Source: Nitrospira moscoviensis (GTDB taxonomy: Bacteria; Nitrospirota; Nitrospiria; Nitrospirales; Nitrospiraceae). Taken from it: DNA of 64,000 bases. A program made the position numbers and the translations under genes. Location of the stretch: NCBI RefSeq assembly GCF_001273775.1, contig NZ_CP011801.1:2148001-2212000 (forward strand), written 5' to 3'. This document shows positions 42,778 to 50,874 of this stretch, one piece after another; positions within the stretch are counted from its first letter, which is position 1; every line of letters starts with the position of its first letter. The notes below the pieces were generated by a model that saw nothing but the letters and a program-made list of their open reading frames with translations, did not search any database and was not told the DNA's origin.

Positions 42778-42843
42778 AGTGATGAGTGATCAGTGAAGAA
42801 CGATGGGTGTCGGCTCATCACTCGTCACTCATCACTGATCACT
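42778..42843. repeat. Long imperfect inverted repeat before the PIG-L gene
   Basis: The 19-nt arms AGTGATGAGTGATCAGTGA (42778-42796) and TCACTCATCACTGATCACT (42825-42843) pair at 17 of 19 positions. The sequence is built from GTGATGA/CATCACT units that recur in part at 43638-43655. It ends 5 nt before the PIG-L start and could affect its translation. Confidence 0.6.
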
Positions 42844-42848
42844 TCTCT

Positions 42849-43538
42849 ATGCTGCCTGCCCCGTTGAGCAACCTCTTGGTTCTGTCGCCGCATTGCGACG
42901 ATGCCGTGCTGGCTTGCGGGGAAATGCTGGAGGCGCATCCCGGCTCGGTGGTCGCGACCGTGTTTGCCGGATGCCCGCCGGCCGGCGCCCCATTGACTGA
43001 ATGGGACCGCGCCGCCGGCTTCCAGGCAGGCGACGATGTGATGGGTGCGCGACGGGCGGAGGATCTGGCCGCCTTGTCTCTCCTGGGCGCAACGCCGCAG
43101 TGGCTCGACTTCCTCGACGATCAATACCCTTCATCCCATGCCGACGCGGACGTGCGACGGGCGTTGGACGGATTGATCCGGGCTCGGCAACCAGCCGCGC
43201 TGGTCGTTCCGCTGGGCCTTTTCCATCGTGACCATCGCACGGTCCATGAGGCGGCGATGGAGGTGGCCCTTGACCACCGGGACCGGACGTGGGTCCTCTA
43301 CGAGGACGTGAATTACCGCCGTATTCCGGGACTGACGGCACAACGACTGCACAGCTTGGAGGCCAAGGGGGCGGCGATCACGCCAGTCTCGTTCCCCGTT
43401 CGTTCTCCGTCGCCGCGCAAGATGCAGGCGGTGCAGTGCTACCGCTCTCAACTACGCGCGCTGCTCAGCCACGGACGTCCCGGCTATGCCGACGCCTTCG
43501 CCGCCGAACGTTATTGGCGGGTGGCGTGGAACCGCTGA
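42849..43538 (+). CDS. PIG-L family N-deacetylase
   Basis: PIG-L/LmbE enzymes are zinc-dependent and remove acetyl groups from N-acetyl sugars. The ATG at 42849 gives 229 residues starting just before the motif LSPHCDDAVLACGEM (zinc ligands of the HxDD type). The second motif, FHRDHRTVHEAA, supplies the HxxH-like histidines. The mapped long inverted repeat occupies the leader. In cluster context it should deacetylate a GlcNAc-type residue of the glycan. Confidence 0.88.
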   Translation: MLPAPLSNLLVLSPHCDDAVLACGEMLEAHPGSVVATVFAGCPPAGAPLTEWDRAAGFQAGDDVMGARRAEDLAALSLLGATPQWLDFLDDQYPSSHADADVRRALDGLIRARQPAALVVPLGLFHRDHRTVHEAAMEVALDHRDRTWVLYEDVNYRRIPGLTAQRLHSLEAKGAAITPVSFPVRSPSPRKMQAVQCYRSQLRALLSHGRPGYADAFAAERYWRVAWNR

Positions 43539-43546
43539 AGGAAACC

Positions 43547-44539
43547 GTGAGCCCCTATCCATTCACAGACGCGACACCGCCGGATCCTCGCCCGGACCGT
43601 AGAGATACGCCCCTCATCGCGGTTCCCCGCAGTCCGCTCATCACCCATCACCCACCTCTGCATCAAGCCGGAGAACGCCCCGACGCGCGAGTCACCGCGG
43701 TGGTCTTGACGTACAACCGACGGGCGGAAGTACTGCGGACACTCGACCGGCTGTCGTCGCTTCCCGAACGCCCGCCGCTGATCGTCGTCGATAATGGTTC
43801 CACCGATGGTACGCCTTCCGCCGTCGCCTCGGAATTCCCGCAGGCCTGCACGATCCGCTTCGACCGGAACCTCGGCGCCGCGGCGCGGAATGCCGGCATT
43901 GCGGCAGCCTCGACTCCCTACGTCGCCCTCTGCGACGACGATACCTGGTGGCATCCCGGGTCGCTCGCGCGAGCCGGCGCTCTGCTGGACGGCGCGCCGC
44001 GTCTTGCGGTCCTGACCGGGACCGTGCTCGTGGGCTCCCGCGAGCAGATCGATCCGACGAGCCGGTCTATGGCGCAGAGCCCCTTACCGCCACGGGATGA
44101 TGTGCCCGGCCTGCCGATCCTGGGGTTCCTAGCCGGCGCCTCGGTCGTTCGCCGCACGGCGTTTCTTCAGGTGGGCGGCTTCGAGCCGCGCTTTTTCATC
44201 GGCGGGGAAGAAACGCTCGTCGCCTGGGACTTGGCCGCAACCGGATGGGAAATGGCCTATCGAAGCGACCTTGTCGTCCACCATTGCCCCTCCACCCTGC
44301 GCGAGCCCGGAGGGCGCCGGAGCTGCCTCCTTCGTAATGCGGTGTGGAGCGCCTGGCTCAGGCTGACTGTTCCATCAGCCGTGCGCCGGACGCTGCGGCT
44401 CATGGGGCGCGAGTCCGACATGAGTTCCCGATCGTGGGCCTTGCGGGAAGCGCTGGCCGGGCTGCCCTGGATATTGCGCAGGCGCCACGTGATTCCGCCC
44501 ACGGTCGAAGCTGAGTTGCAGCGACTGGGCTTGGCCTGA
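43547..44539 (+). CDS. GT2-family glycosyltransferase
   Basis: The chosen GTG at 43547 follows AAGGAAA and gives 330 residues; GTG at 43526, overlapping the PIG-L stop, is an alternative. Motifs are VTAVVLTYNRRAEVLRTLDR, IVVDNGSTDGTPSAV, RNLGAAARNAGIAAA and the metal site CDDDTWWHPG, all typical of rhamnosyl/galactosyl GT2 enzymes. The first 45 residues are Pro/Arg-rich and unstructured. The stop codon lies inside a dispersed repeat motif (44534-44552). Last gene of the cluster. Confidence 0.88.
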   Translation: MSPYPFTDATPPDPRPDRRDTPLIAVPRSPLITHHPPLHQAGERPDARVTAVVLTYNRRAEVLRTLDRLSSLPERPPLIVVDNGSTDGTPSAVASEFPQACTIRFDRNLGAAARNAGIAAASTPYVALCDDDTWWHPGSLARAGALLDGAPRLAVLTGTVLVGSREQIDPTSRSMAQSPLPPRDDVPGLPILGFLAGASVVRRTAFLQVGGFEPRFFIGGEETLVAWDLAATGWEMAYRSDLVVHHCPSTLREPGGRRSCLLRNAVWSAWLRLTVPSAVRRTLRLMGRESDMSSRSWALREALAGLPWILRRRHVIPPTVEAELQRLGLA

Positions 44540-44629
44540 GCCTAGTCGAAGGACGTACAAGTTGCGCGGAGGAAGACAAGATGTCCCGAAACGGATCGTG
44601 ATGATGTACGCCGGCCGGAAATCCATCCG

Positions 44630-44645
44630 CGAAAGTTATATTTCG
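44630..44645. promoter_or_regulatory. Small palindrome upstream of the Cys-rich copper-binding-type gene
   Basis: CGAAA (44630-44634), GTTATA, TTTCG (44641-44645) is an AT-centred palindrome about 90 nt before the ATG at 44734, positioned where a metal-responsive repressor could bind. No regulator gene is adjacent. Confidence 0.25.
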
Positions 44646-44733
44646 TAACGGCGTGGGCTCGATCGTGGTCAATGTCCGATCGGTCCGCTCTTTGCACAAA
44701 AAACCCATATCGAACCACCGCTGGAGGAGCACC

Positions 44734-45105
44734 ATGCATCAAAACAACCGAACCATGACCGAGCAATACAAGATGTGCATTTCGGCCTGCCAGAGCTGTG
44801 CGGGCATCTGCAACACCTGCAGCGACGACATGATCGGGATGGAGCCGCACGGAGACCGGGAACTGATGGCCCGGTGCATCCGCTTGTGCCGGGAATGCGC
44901 CGACATCTGTTCCCTGTCGGTCAATTGGATGAACCGCCTCTCGCCGCTGGCGGAATCTCTGTGCCGCCTGTGCGCGGACGTCTGCGATGCCTGCGCCGAA
45001 GCCTGCGAGCAGCATGCGCCCCATCATGAGCTGTGCGGACCCTGTGCGGAAGAATGCCGGCGTTGCGCGTCCATCTGCCGGGAAATGGCGGGTGCTGCGG
45101 CGTAA
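44734..45105 (+). CDS. Four-helix bundle, cysteine-rich copper-storage-like protein (DUF326/Csp)
   Basis: The 123-residue product carries 19 cysteines spaced along four helices in CxxxC/CxxC patterns (MCISACQSCAGICNTC, RCIRLCRECADIC, LCRLCADVCDACAEAC, CGPCAEECRRCASIC). This is the pattern of Csp copper-storage proteins, whose Cys-lined core binds many Cu(I) ions. No signal peptide is present, so it should be a cytosolic Csp3-type member. GGAGGAG precedes the ATG. Metal is inferred. Confidence 0.9.
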   Translation: MHQNNRTMTEQYKMCISACQSCAGICNTCSDDMIGMEPHGDRELMARCIRLCRECADICSLSVNWMNRLSPLAESLCRLCADVCDACAEACEQHAPHHELCGPCAEECRRCASICREMAGAAA

Positions 45106-45125
45106 GGAAGAAGGGAGGAATCACG

Positions 45126-45200
45126 ATGGCCGATGTCGCGATCAAACAGGGAGACAAGGAAAGCGGATCGCAAGGACACGGATCCGCGTCGAGCCGATGA
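45126..45200 (+). CDS. Possible 24-residue peptide gene, coupled to the Pro-rich protein gene
   Basis: ATG 45126 is preceded by AGGGAGGAA at good spacing and encodes 24 hydrophilic residues (MADVAIKQGDKESGSQGHGS plus ASSR). Its TGA overlaps the ATG of the next gene (ATGA), as in translational coupling. It could be a regulatory leader peptide or a short free peptide. Evidence is the ribosome site and overlap only. Confidence 0.35.
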   Translation: MADVAIKQGDKESGSQGHGSASSR

Positions 45201-45427
45201 TGCGGCAAGGACGGCTGGTCCAGAGTCTCTGTGTGCTGTCGTTGCTCGGGTCCGCCATGTTCTCTGCGGACGTGACGGACCCACGGCCTGGCCAAGGCAC
45301 CGGACCGACCGATCCCACGCCGAAGCCGACCAATCCCCGTCCGAACCCACCGAATCCCAACCCACCATCGGGCCCGATTCCTCCGCCCGCGCCCACTCCT
45401 CCGCCGCCGGGGATGCCGCCGTCGTGA
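45197..45427 (+). CDS. Small exported proline-rich protein
   Basis: The 76-residue product starts with a signal-peptide-like sequence (MMRQGRLVQSLCVLSLLGSA then MFSA). The mature part is almost entirely Pro/Gly/Asn/Thr (DPTPKPTNPRPNPPNPNPP type), low in complexity and probably extended in the periplasm or envelope. I recognise no family. The start codon overlaps the stop of the 24-codon gene. Confidence 0.6.
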   Translation: MMRQGRLVQSLCVLSLLGSAMFSADVTDPRPGQGTGPTDPTPKPTNPRPNPPNPNPPSGPIPPPAPTPPPPGMPPS

Positions 45428-45587
45428 GGAGCGGCGGGGAACTGGGGAGTCCCGCAGTGGCAGGCCTCCGTCCCGCATGGTTGGATGAATTCGAGACGCG
45501 TTGGCGCAAGCGGGCTGTAGGACAACGGTCCGAATCGGGGGGCTGTTCGGCGGCAGTTGAGCCGCCTGTATCGGAGAGGAGGCCGCC

Positions 45588-45995
45588 ATGGGACGCACGA
45601 CCTGGTTGTGGCTGACCGCACTGGTGCTCCTGCTCGGCGCACCGGCCGCCGACGCCGGCGCGCCGGCGGAAGGGACCGGAGCACAGTCGCAAGTTGTGAC
45701 GGGCACCTTGACCAAGCTCGATTGGGCCAGCGGCAAGGGGCTGGTCACGACGGACTTGGGGAAACCCGTTTTCTTCGAAGTGACGAAACCGCATCTCTTT
45801 GAGAATTTGTCCGTCGGCGCGCGGGTGACGGTGGAAATCGACGGTTACGGTCGCGTGAACAAGATCACCGATGCGTCCGTCGTCGAGTTTCTTCCACCAT
45901 CGGGAGAAACCGACATGGGATCGGTTCAGCCGGTCGGTCTGCCAGTCGTCGGTTTGGCGAAGTCAGTCGACCACGGCGCGGGCCGGCGCGGTTGA
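45588..45995 (+). CDS. Small exported protein with OB-like beta core
   Basis: A signal peptide (residues 1-24, LWLTALVLLLGAPAADAGAP) precedes a beta-rich core of about 60 residues (VVTGTLTKLDWASGKGLVTT … RVTVEIDGYGRVNKITDASV) resembling a small OB/DUF5666-type fold, then a disordered tail. GGAGAGGAGG precedes the ATG. Probably periplasmic; function unknown. The 160 nt before it hold no convincing gene. Confidence 0.72.
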   Translation: MGRTTWLWLTALVLLLGAPAADAGAPAEGTGAQSQVVTGTLTKLDWASGKGLVTTDLGKPVFFEVTKPHLFENLSVGARVTVEIDGYGRVNKITDASVVEFLPPSGETDMGSVQPVGLPVVGLAKSVDHGAGRRG

Positions 45996-46303
45996 CGCCG
46001 GCCTGCGTCCCTTCTTCCCCGCGGGAAAAGAGGATTGCCCTCCTCACGATCGTCGGATCCGCTTTCGGAACAGATGTCCGGCATGAGACACAATGTCCGG
46101 CGTAGCACCGGCCTATGTCGCCGCCTTTCGGGGCGATTCTCTCGGGCGATCAGGCAATGCCGACCAAAAATCAAACCCCACGGGCCGAATACCAGGCTTT
46201 TGGCAGAGCGGTTTCATTCAGTTCCCTCCCGGCCGGCTATCGGTCTATGTCTTGCAGCCTGTGTCGCACACACACTGACGTCCTACACCAGAGGAGGATC
46301 GCA

Positions 46304-46693
46304 ATGTCCCACACGCGTATGTTGCCGAGCATCATCATCGCCGGCGCAGGCCTCGCGCTCGCCGGTGCAATCGGCGCCCAGCCGGCGTCCGCCCAGCGCG
46401 GCGTGACGGTTCTCGTCGCCGGCAGCGGCGGAGGACCGTCGGGATCGTCGGGAACAGGCCAAGGGTCCGGTGGAATGAGCGGTCAAAGCGGCGGCTCCCA
46501 GCCACAGGGATCCCTCGGATCGGGCGGCGGCGGGATGGCCGGCGGATCGGGCTCTACAACGCCGCCGCACCAGAGCGGCGGGACGAGCTCCGGAAGCATG
46601 GCACAGGCTCCCGGTGGAACCGGGTCCGGCATGCCGGGCGGCGGTCCCGGAGGGTCGGGCACCGGGTCCGGAGGGTCGAGTGGAGGCCGCTGA
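46304..46693 (+). CDS. Exported glycine/serine-rich low-complexity protein
   Basis: The ATG at 46304 has GAGGAGG upstream. A signal peptide (LPSIIIAGAGLALAGAIGAQ then PASAQ) is followed by about 95 residues made almost only of Gly, Ser, Gln and Pro with a few Met. The composition suggests a flexible extracellular or envelope matrix protein. The 308 nt before it (45996-46303) hold two copies of ATGTCCGGC (46074-46082, 46093-46101) and nothing else recognised. Confidence 0.65.
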   Translation: MSHTRMLPSIIIAGAGLALAGAIGAQPASAQRGVTVLVAGSGGGPSGSSGTGQGSGGMSGQSGGSQPQGSLGSGGGGMAGGSGSTTPPHQSGGTSSGSMAQAPGGTGSGMPGGGPGGSGTGSGGSSGGR

Positions 46694-46741
46694 GACGACG
46701 GTATTGAAGAGGCCATGATTCAGACGAACAAGTGAGGGGCC

Positions 46742-47602
46742 ATGCCGGAGAAGAAGCAGACCAAGCCGCCGCAACAGCAGGAACGGCAACCGGGAATCGA
46801 ATCGGACATGACGCCGCGGCCCAAAGCCGCGGCGCGGCCCTATCGCGGCAGCTCCAAGCTGCAGGACAAGGTGGCGATCATCACCGGGGGGGACAGCGGC
46901 ATCGGACGAGCCGTCGCCGTCTTGTTTGCCAAGGAAGGTGCCGACATCGCGCTGGTCTATCTCAACGAACATAAAGACGCGCAAGAAACCAAACGGATGG
47001 TGGAACAGGAAGGCCGCCGATGCCTGGCGCTGGCCGGAGACGTCGGGGACGAGCCGTTCTGCCGCGCGTCGGTGGAGCGGACCGTCCGGGAACTCGGCCG
47101 TCTCGACGTGTTGGTCAACAACGCGGCTGAGCAGCATCCCCAGGAAACGATCGAGAAGATCACCGCCGATCAGTTGGAACGGACGTTCCGCACGAACATG
47201 TTCTCGTACTTTTTTATGACCAAGGCGGCCCTCCCCCATTTGGGCGAAGGGGCCGCCATCATCAACAGCACGTCGGTCACCGCGTACAAAGGCAGCCCGC
47301 ATCTGCTGGATTACTCGTCGACCAAAGGCGCCATCGTCTCCTTTACGCGGTCGCTCTCCCAGTCGTTGGCCGGCAAGCAAATCCGGGTGAACGCGGTCGC
47401 GCCGGGACCGATCTGGACGCCGCTGATCCCTTCCACGTTTCCCGAGGAGAAAGTCACATCGTTCGGCGCCGACGTCCCGCTCGGGCGGCCGGGAGAGCCG
47501 GAGGAAGTGGCGCCCAGTTACGTGTTTCTGGCGTCGGACGACGCCTCGTACATGACCGGCCAGGTGTTGCATCCGAACGGCGGCACCGTCGTCAACGGGT
47601 GA
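46742..47602 (+). CDS. SDR-family oxidoreductase, general-stress type (YhdF/YdaD-like)
   Basis: The 286-residue protein has a 40-residue hydrophilic N-terminal extension (PEKKQTKPPQQQERQPGIES) typical of stress-induced SDRs such as Bacillus YdaD. The Rossmann motif is TGGDSGIGRAVAV, then NNAAEQHP and the catalytic Ser/Tyr/Lys (STSVTAY…YSSTKGA). It ends with GQVLHPNGGTVVNG. GAGGGG precedes the ATG. Substrate is unknown; neighbouring hemerythrin and DksA genes support a stress role. Confidence 0.9.
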   Translation: MPEKKQTKPPQQQERQPGIESDMTPRPKAAARPYRGSSKLQDKVAIITGGDSGIGRAVAVLFAKEGADIALVYLNEHKDAQETKRMVEQEGRRCLALAGDVGDEPFCRASVERTVRELGRLDVLVNNAAEQHPQETIEKITADQLERTFRTNMFSYFFMTKAALPHLGEGAAIINSTSVTAYKGSPHLLDYSSTKGAIVSFTRSLSQSLAGKQIRVNAVAPGPIWTPLIPSTFPEEKVTSFGADVPLGRPGEPEEVAPSYVFLASDDASYMTGQVLHPNGGTVVNG

Positions 47603-47649
47603 CGCCGCCGGGCGTCGCATTTCGGCCGATATTCTGAAGGAGGACAGGC

Positions 47650-48285
47650 ATGCCTAGACAATCGTCACACAAAGCATCCGGCGGCGGCTCCCGGAAAAAG
47701 AGCTCGGCCCCGAAGGAGCAGGATGCCGTCGAGATCCTGAAGGCCGATCACGAGAAGGTGATGGCGTTGTTCAAACAGTATCAATCGGCCTCCGGCGGGG
47801 ATCAGGTGTCTCTCGCCAAACAGATTTTCAACGAGCTCGACATCCATACCGCCATCGAAGAGGAGCTCTTCTACCCGGCTCTCCGCGAGCAAGCCGATCT
47901 CAAGGAGATCGCCGAGCTGGAGGCGGACGACAGCGAGGCGCTGGACGCCGAAGACCTCTCCGAGGAGGAAGATGAAGACGAAGAGACCGCAGCCGGAGCG
48001 GTCGAGCTCGACCAGGACACCGAAGAAGAAGGCGAAGACATCATTACGCTGGCGTACGAGGATCACAAAGCCATGAAGGAGCTGATCCAGGAATTGCGCA
48101 GGCTGGAACCCTCCAGCGATCAATACCGCGATCGGCTCATGGAGCTGCGCGAGGCGGTGATCGACCACGTCGGCGAGGAAGAAGACGTGCTGTTCCCCGA
48201 GGCGAAGCTGAAACTGGACACGAAGAAACTCGGCGCTGAAATCGTCAAGCGGCGGAGCGATCTGGCCTCCTCAATGGCGGCGTGA
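47650..48285 (+). CDS. Hemerythrin-domain protein with acidic insert
   Basis: The 211-residue helical protein has hemerythrin-type iron-ligand candidates in DHEKVMALFKQY, HTAIEEELFYPAL, DHKAMKELIQEL and HVGEEEDVLFPEAK, implying a di-iron or oxygen/NO-binding bundle. A strongly acidic insert (about residues 96-135) separates the helix pairs, and the first 25 residues are basic. GAAGGAGG precedes the ATG. Likely a cytosolic redox or nitrosative-stress protein. Confidence 0.88.
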   Translation: MPRQSSHKASGGGSRKKSSAPKEQDAVEILKADHEKVMALFKQYQSASGGDQVSLAKQIFNELDIHTAIEEELFYPALREQADLKEIAELEADDSEALDAEDLSEEEDEDEETAAGAVELDQDTEEEGEDIITLAYEDHKAMKELIQELRRLEPSSDQYRDRLMELREAVIDHVGEEEDVLFPEAKLKLDTKKLGAEIVKRRSDLASSMAA

Positions 48286-48299
48286 CCGGCAGAGGGAAT

Positions 48300-48464
48300 A
48301 TGCCGCCCAAACGGAAAGGCGCGACCGGCATCACGAACGCCCCTCTGGAGCGTGAGCAGCGGGAACAGGAGCGCGTGCCGCCGCGGGGGGAATCCGTGAT
48401 TGGAAAAGGGCGGAATCGCAAACCCAAGTCTCCGGGGACCCGCCGGAAAACCGCCGGCCGGTGA
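48300..48464 (+). CDS. Small highly basic protein, 54 aa
   Basis: The ATG at 48300 has AGAGGGA at good spacing and begins 15 nt after the hemerythrin stop. The product (MPPKRKGATGITNAPLEREQ … KSPGTRRKTAGR) is about one-third Lys/Arg, predicted disordered, and could bind nucleic acid. No family recognised; tight spacing in a rightward operon-like run supports it. Confidence 0.5.
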   Translation: MPPKRKGATGITNAPLEREQREQERVPPRGESVIGKGRNRKPKSPGTRRKTAGR

Positions 48465-48513
48465 GACGAACGGGGCGCATCGCCGCCGAGTGGTGCAGCC
48501 AAGGAGCATGATC

Positions 48514-48771
48514 ATGCGATCTCAGCCCGCGGATAAACGGGCCGGTGCACCCGAGGTCGAATCGGGCCGACGCTTGAGCGCGAGAAATCAATTTTCCGGG
48601 CGGGTATCCGAGGTGAAACACGGGACCGTCATGGCGGAAGTCACGGTGGACGTCCAGGGGCTCGACATCGTGGCGGCGATCACCGCTGCCTCGGCCCGTA
48701 ACCTGAGCCTGCAAGTGGATGATTCCGTGCTGGTCGCGATCAAGGCGACCGAAGTGATGATTCTCAAATAG
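48514..48771 (+). CDS. Mop/TOBE-domain molybdate-binding-type protein
   Basis: The ATG at 48514 is 7 nt after AAGGAG and gives 85 residues. After a 17-residue basic tail, the rest is a single Mop domain: LSARNQFSGRVSEVKHGTVM and VAIKATEVMILK match molbindins, which form rings that store or buffer molybdate/tungstate. No mod transporter or molybdoenzyme gene lies nearby. Ligand inferred from the fold. Confidence 0.88.
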   Translation: MRSQPADKRAGAPEVESGRRLSARNQFSGRVSEVKHGTVMAEVTVDVQGLDIVAAITAASARNLSLQVDDSVLVAIKATEVMILK

Positions 48772-48787
48772 GCGCGGCAAAGACGGT

Positions 48788-49195
48788 ATGAGCCGGACGG
48801 CCGACGATCAGCGTACGGAAGGATTGCGCCGCATGCTCCTGGAGCGGCGGCAGGCGGTGCAGCAGGAGATCGACCGGTCGCTGGCCGCCTATCGGGAGGG
48901 ACAAAGCCGGCTGCGCGACGAATCGGTTCCCGACAGCGAAGACATGTCCCTCCGAAGCAGCACCGCCGACCAGCGCATCTCCCTCCTGGAGTCGCGCAAC
49001 CGGGTCAGGGACCAGATCGATGAAGCGCTGCGCCGCCTGGACGAGGGCCTCTACGGAATCTGTGAAAACTGCGGGACTCCGATCGGCGAAGCCCGGCTGC
49101 AAGCCCTGCCCTTCGCGCGCCGCTGCGTCGCCTGCCAGGAGCAGGCCGAGCTGCTGGAACAGATCGAGCGGAGGGAAGTGCGGAAAGAAATCTGA
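48788..49195 (+). CDS. TraR/DksA-type C4 zinc-finger protein
   Basis: The 135-residue protein has a coiled-coil N-terminal half with acidic residues and a C-terminal zinc finger CENCG…CVACQ (C-X2-C-X17-C-X2-C). This is the layout of DksA/YocK-type proteins that insert into the RNA polymerase secondary channel. The tip sequence LRSSTADQRISLLESRNRVR lacks an obvious DksA DxxDxA motif, so a YocK-like stress role is more likely than a stringent-response one. Confidence 0.88.
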   Translation: MSRTADDQRTEGLRRMLLERRQAVQQEIDRSLAAYREGQSRLRDESVPDSEDMSLRSSTADQRISLLESRNRVRDQIDEALRRLDEGLYGICENCGTPIGEARLQALPFARRCVACQEQAELLEQIERREVRKEI

Positions 49196-49262
49196 CCGCG
49201 GATGAGGATGGTCGAGCCCGCGTGCCTGCCCGCAGCCTCCTCTCCGCGAGGGGCGCTGCATC

Positions 49263-49778
49263 ATGGCATCCGGACTCAAACGCATCGGCGATCTGGACAT
49301 CGACCAGGACCTCGCGTTTCAACGATGGACATGGGCGGTGCAACGCATCGCCTGGGCGACCATGGGACTCCTCGTCGTCGCCGCCGGGCTTGGTCTCTTC
49401 GGCCACGGCCCGTTGAGCCGCACCGTTGCTCAGGACCCCTCCATCCCGCTCACCTTGGAGTACGAGCGTTTCGGCCGTTATCAGAGCCCGCTCACTCTTC
49501 GCGTGCGCCTCGACCGGGAAGCCGCGCGGGACGACCGTGCGTCCTTGTGGGTGTCGCACGACTTCCTGACTCAGGTCCAGCTGCAGAACATCACGCCTGA
49601 ACCGGACACGCAACTCTTGTCACCGACCGGTGTGACCTACGAATTCCGCTTCGGCGCGGCCGGTTCGGGCGGACAGGTGACGCTCGATGTCGAACCCCAA
49701 GTCATCGGCGCCTTGAGGGGGCGAGTCGGACTGACCGCTTCTCAAGCTCTGCCGTTTACCCAGTGGATCTACCCTTAG
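49263..49778 (+). CDS. Single-pass membrane protein with periplasmic beta domain
   Basis: The 171-residue product has a short cytosolic start (residues 1-33), one membrane helix (about 34-50, [14 protein letters not shown]) and a periplasmic part rich in strands ([20 protein letters not shown] … [14 protein letters not shown]). I recognise no named domain. It lies upstream of a DUF421 gene on the same strand (31-nt gap) and may function with it. Confidence 0.75.
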   Translation: MASGLKRIGDLDIDQDLAFQRWTWAVQRIAWATMGLLVVAAGLGLFGHGPLSRTVAQDPSIPLTLEYERFGRYQSPLTLRVRLDREAARDDRASLWVSHDFLTQVQLQNITPEPDTQLLSPTGVTYEFRFGAAGSGGQVTLDVEPQVIGALRGRVGLTASQALPFTQWIYP

Positions 49779-49809
49779 CCGGGCTTCCTTTCGAGAGAGG
49801 AGGATTCGT

Positions 49810-50250
49810 ATGGACGTCGTCTTACGGGCGCTGGCGGTATATGTGTTCTTGATGATCGTGTTCCGGATGGCGGGCCGCCGAACCTTGACGGAGATGACCA
49901 GTTTCGACCTTATTCTCCTCCTGATCTTGAGCGAAGCGACGCAAAACGCCATGATCGGCAACAGCTACTCGGTGACCAATGCGTGTCTGGTGATCGTCAC
50001 CCTCGTCGGCCTCGACATCCTGTTCTCGCAGCTGAAACATCGATCCTCGCTGATCGAGCGGTGGCTCGACGGCGTACCGATGATCATCGTGGAAAACGGT
50101 CTGCCGCTGAAAGAGCTGATGGACAAAGCCCGCGTCGATGAGGACGACATCATGATGGCCGCCCGGACTTCGCATGGGCTCGAACGGATGGAGCAGATCA
50201 AGTACGCGGTGCTGGAAAGCAGCGGAGGGATCTCGATTATTCCGAAGTGA
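49810..50250 (+). CDS. DUF421/YetF-type membrane protein
   Basis: The 146-residue protein has two or three membrane helices in the first 75 residues ([38 protein letters not shown]) and a cytosolic domain ending [20 protein letters not shown]. This is the YetF/DUF421 family, whose biochemical role is not established. AGAGAGGAGG precedes the ATG. It ends the rightward stress-gene run, converging on rdgB. Confidence 0.9.
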   Translation: MDVVLRALAVYVFLMIVFRMAGRRTLTEMTSFDLILLLILSEATQNAMIGNSYSVTNACLVIVTLVGLDILFSQLKHRSSLIERWLDGVPMIIVENGLPLKELMDKARVDEDDIMMAARTSHGLERMEQIKYAVLESSGGISIIPK

Positions 50251-50275
50251 CGCGGGGCCGTTCGCAGAACTGCGA

Positions 50276-50866
50276 TCAGAGACCCCGCAAAATCTCTTTC
50301 ATCTTTCGGAAGGCCGCCGCCCGATGGCTGATCGCGTTCTTTTCCGCCGGTGACAGTTCCGCCAGCGTGCGGCCGAGGGCCGGCACGAAGAAGACCGGAT
50401 CGTATCCGAAGCCCTCTCCGCCCCGGGGCTGCTCCGTGATCACCCCATCCAGCGCGCCCTGCGTCACCCGCACCGTGCCGTCGGGGCCGGCGAGCGCCGC
50501 CACGGTGAGGAAACGCGCCGTCCGTTGCTTCCGGGGAACGCCGCTCAATTCCTGAAGGAGCTTGCGGCAATTGTCGGCGTAGGTCGCCTGTTCGCCGGCA
50601 TACCGCGCCGCATACACGCCGGGCCGGCCGTCCAAGGCATCCACTTCAAGCCCCGTGTCGTCCGCCACGGCGGGCAAGCCGGTGGCGCGGGCGATCTCCG
50701 TCGCCTTCTTGATGGCGTTGGCTTCGCAGGTCGTCCCGTCTTCGACCACTTCGGGAGCGTGAGGAAAATCGGCGAGGGTCCGAATGCGGATAGGAAGATC
50801 GCCCAGCAGTGCGGCGAGTTCTTCTCCTTTGTGCCGGTTTCGGGTGGCGAGCACGAGGTCCGTCAA
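50276..50866 (-). CDS. rdgB: Non-canonical purine NTP pyrophosphatase (RdgB/HAM1)
   Basis: RdgB hydrolyses dITP, dXTP and ITP, keeping deaminated purines out of DNA and RNA. The 196-residue protein has LATRNRHKGEEL, DDTGLEVDALDGRPGVYAAR, GFGYDPVF and KNAISHRAAA, all conserved. It starts at TTG with GAGG 6 nt upstream, 8 nt after the rph stop, the common rph-rdgB pair. Confidence 0.96.
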   Translation of the reverse strand: MTDLVLATRNRHKGEELAALLGDLPIRIRTLADFPHAPEVVEDGTTCEANAIKKATEIARATGLPAVADDTGLEVDALDGRPGVYAARYAGEQATYADNCRKLLQELSGVPRKQRTARFLTVAALAGPDGTVRVTQGALDGVITEQPRGGEGFGYDPVFFVPALGRTLAELSPAEKNAISHRAAAFRKMKEILRGL

Positions 50867-50874
50867 CGGCAGCC

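Noticed and set aside
45424..45615. GTG-started 63-codon frame overlapping the end of the Pro-rich gene
   Set aside because: No ribosome site, odd composition, and it runs into the start of the next real gene.
46074..46101. Direct repeat ATGTCCGGC as a regulatory site
   Set aside because: Only two copies here (and a single one near 25725); no supporting context.
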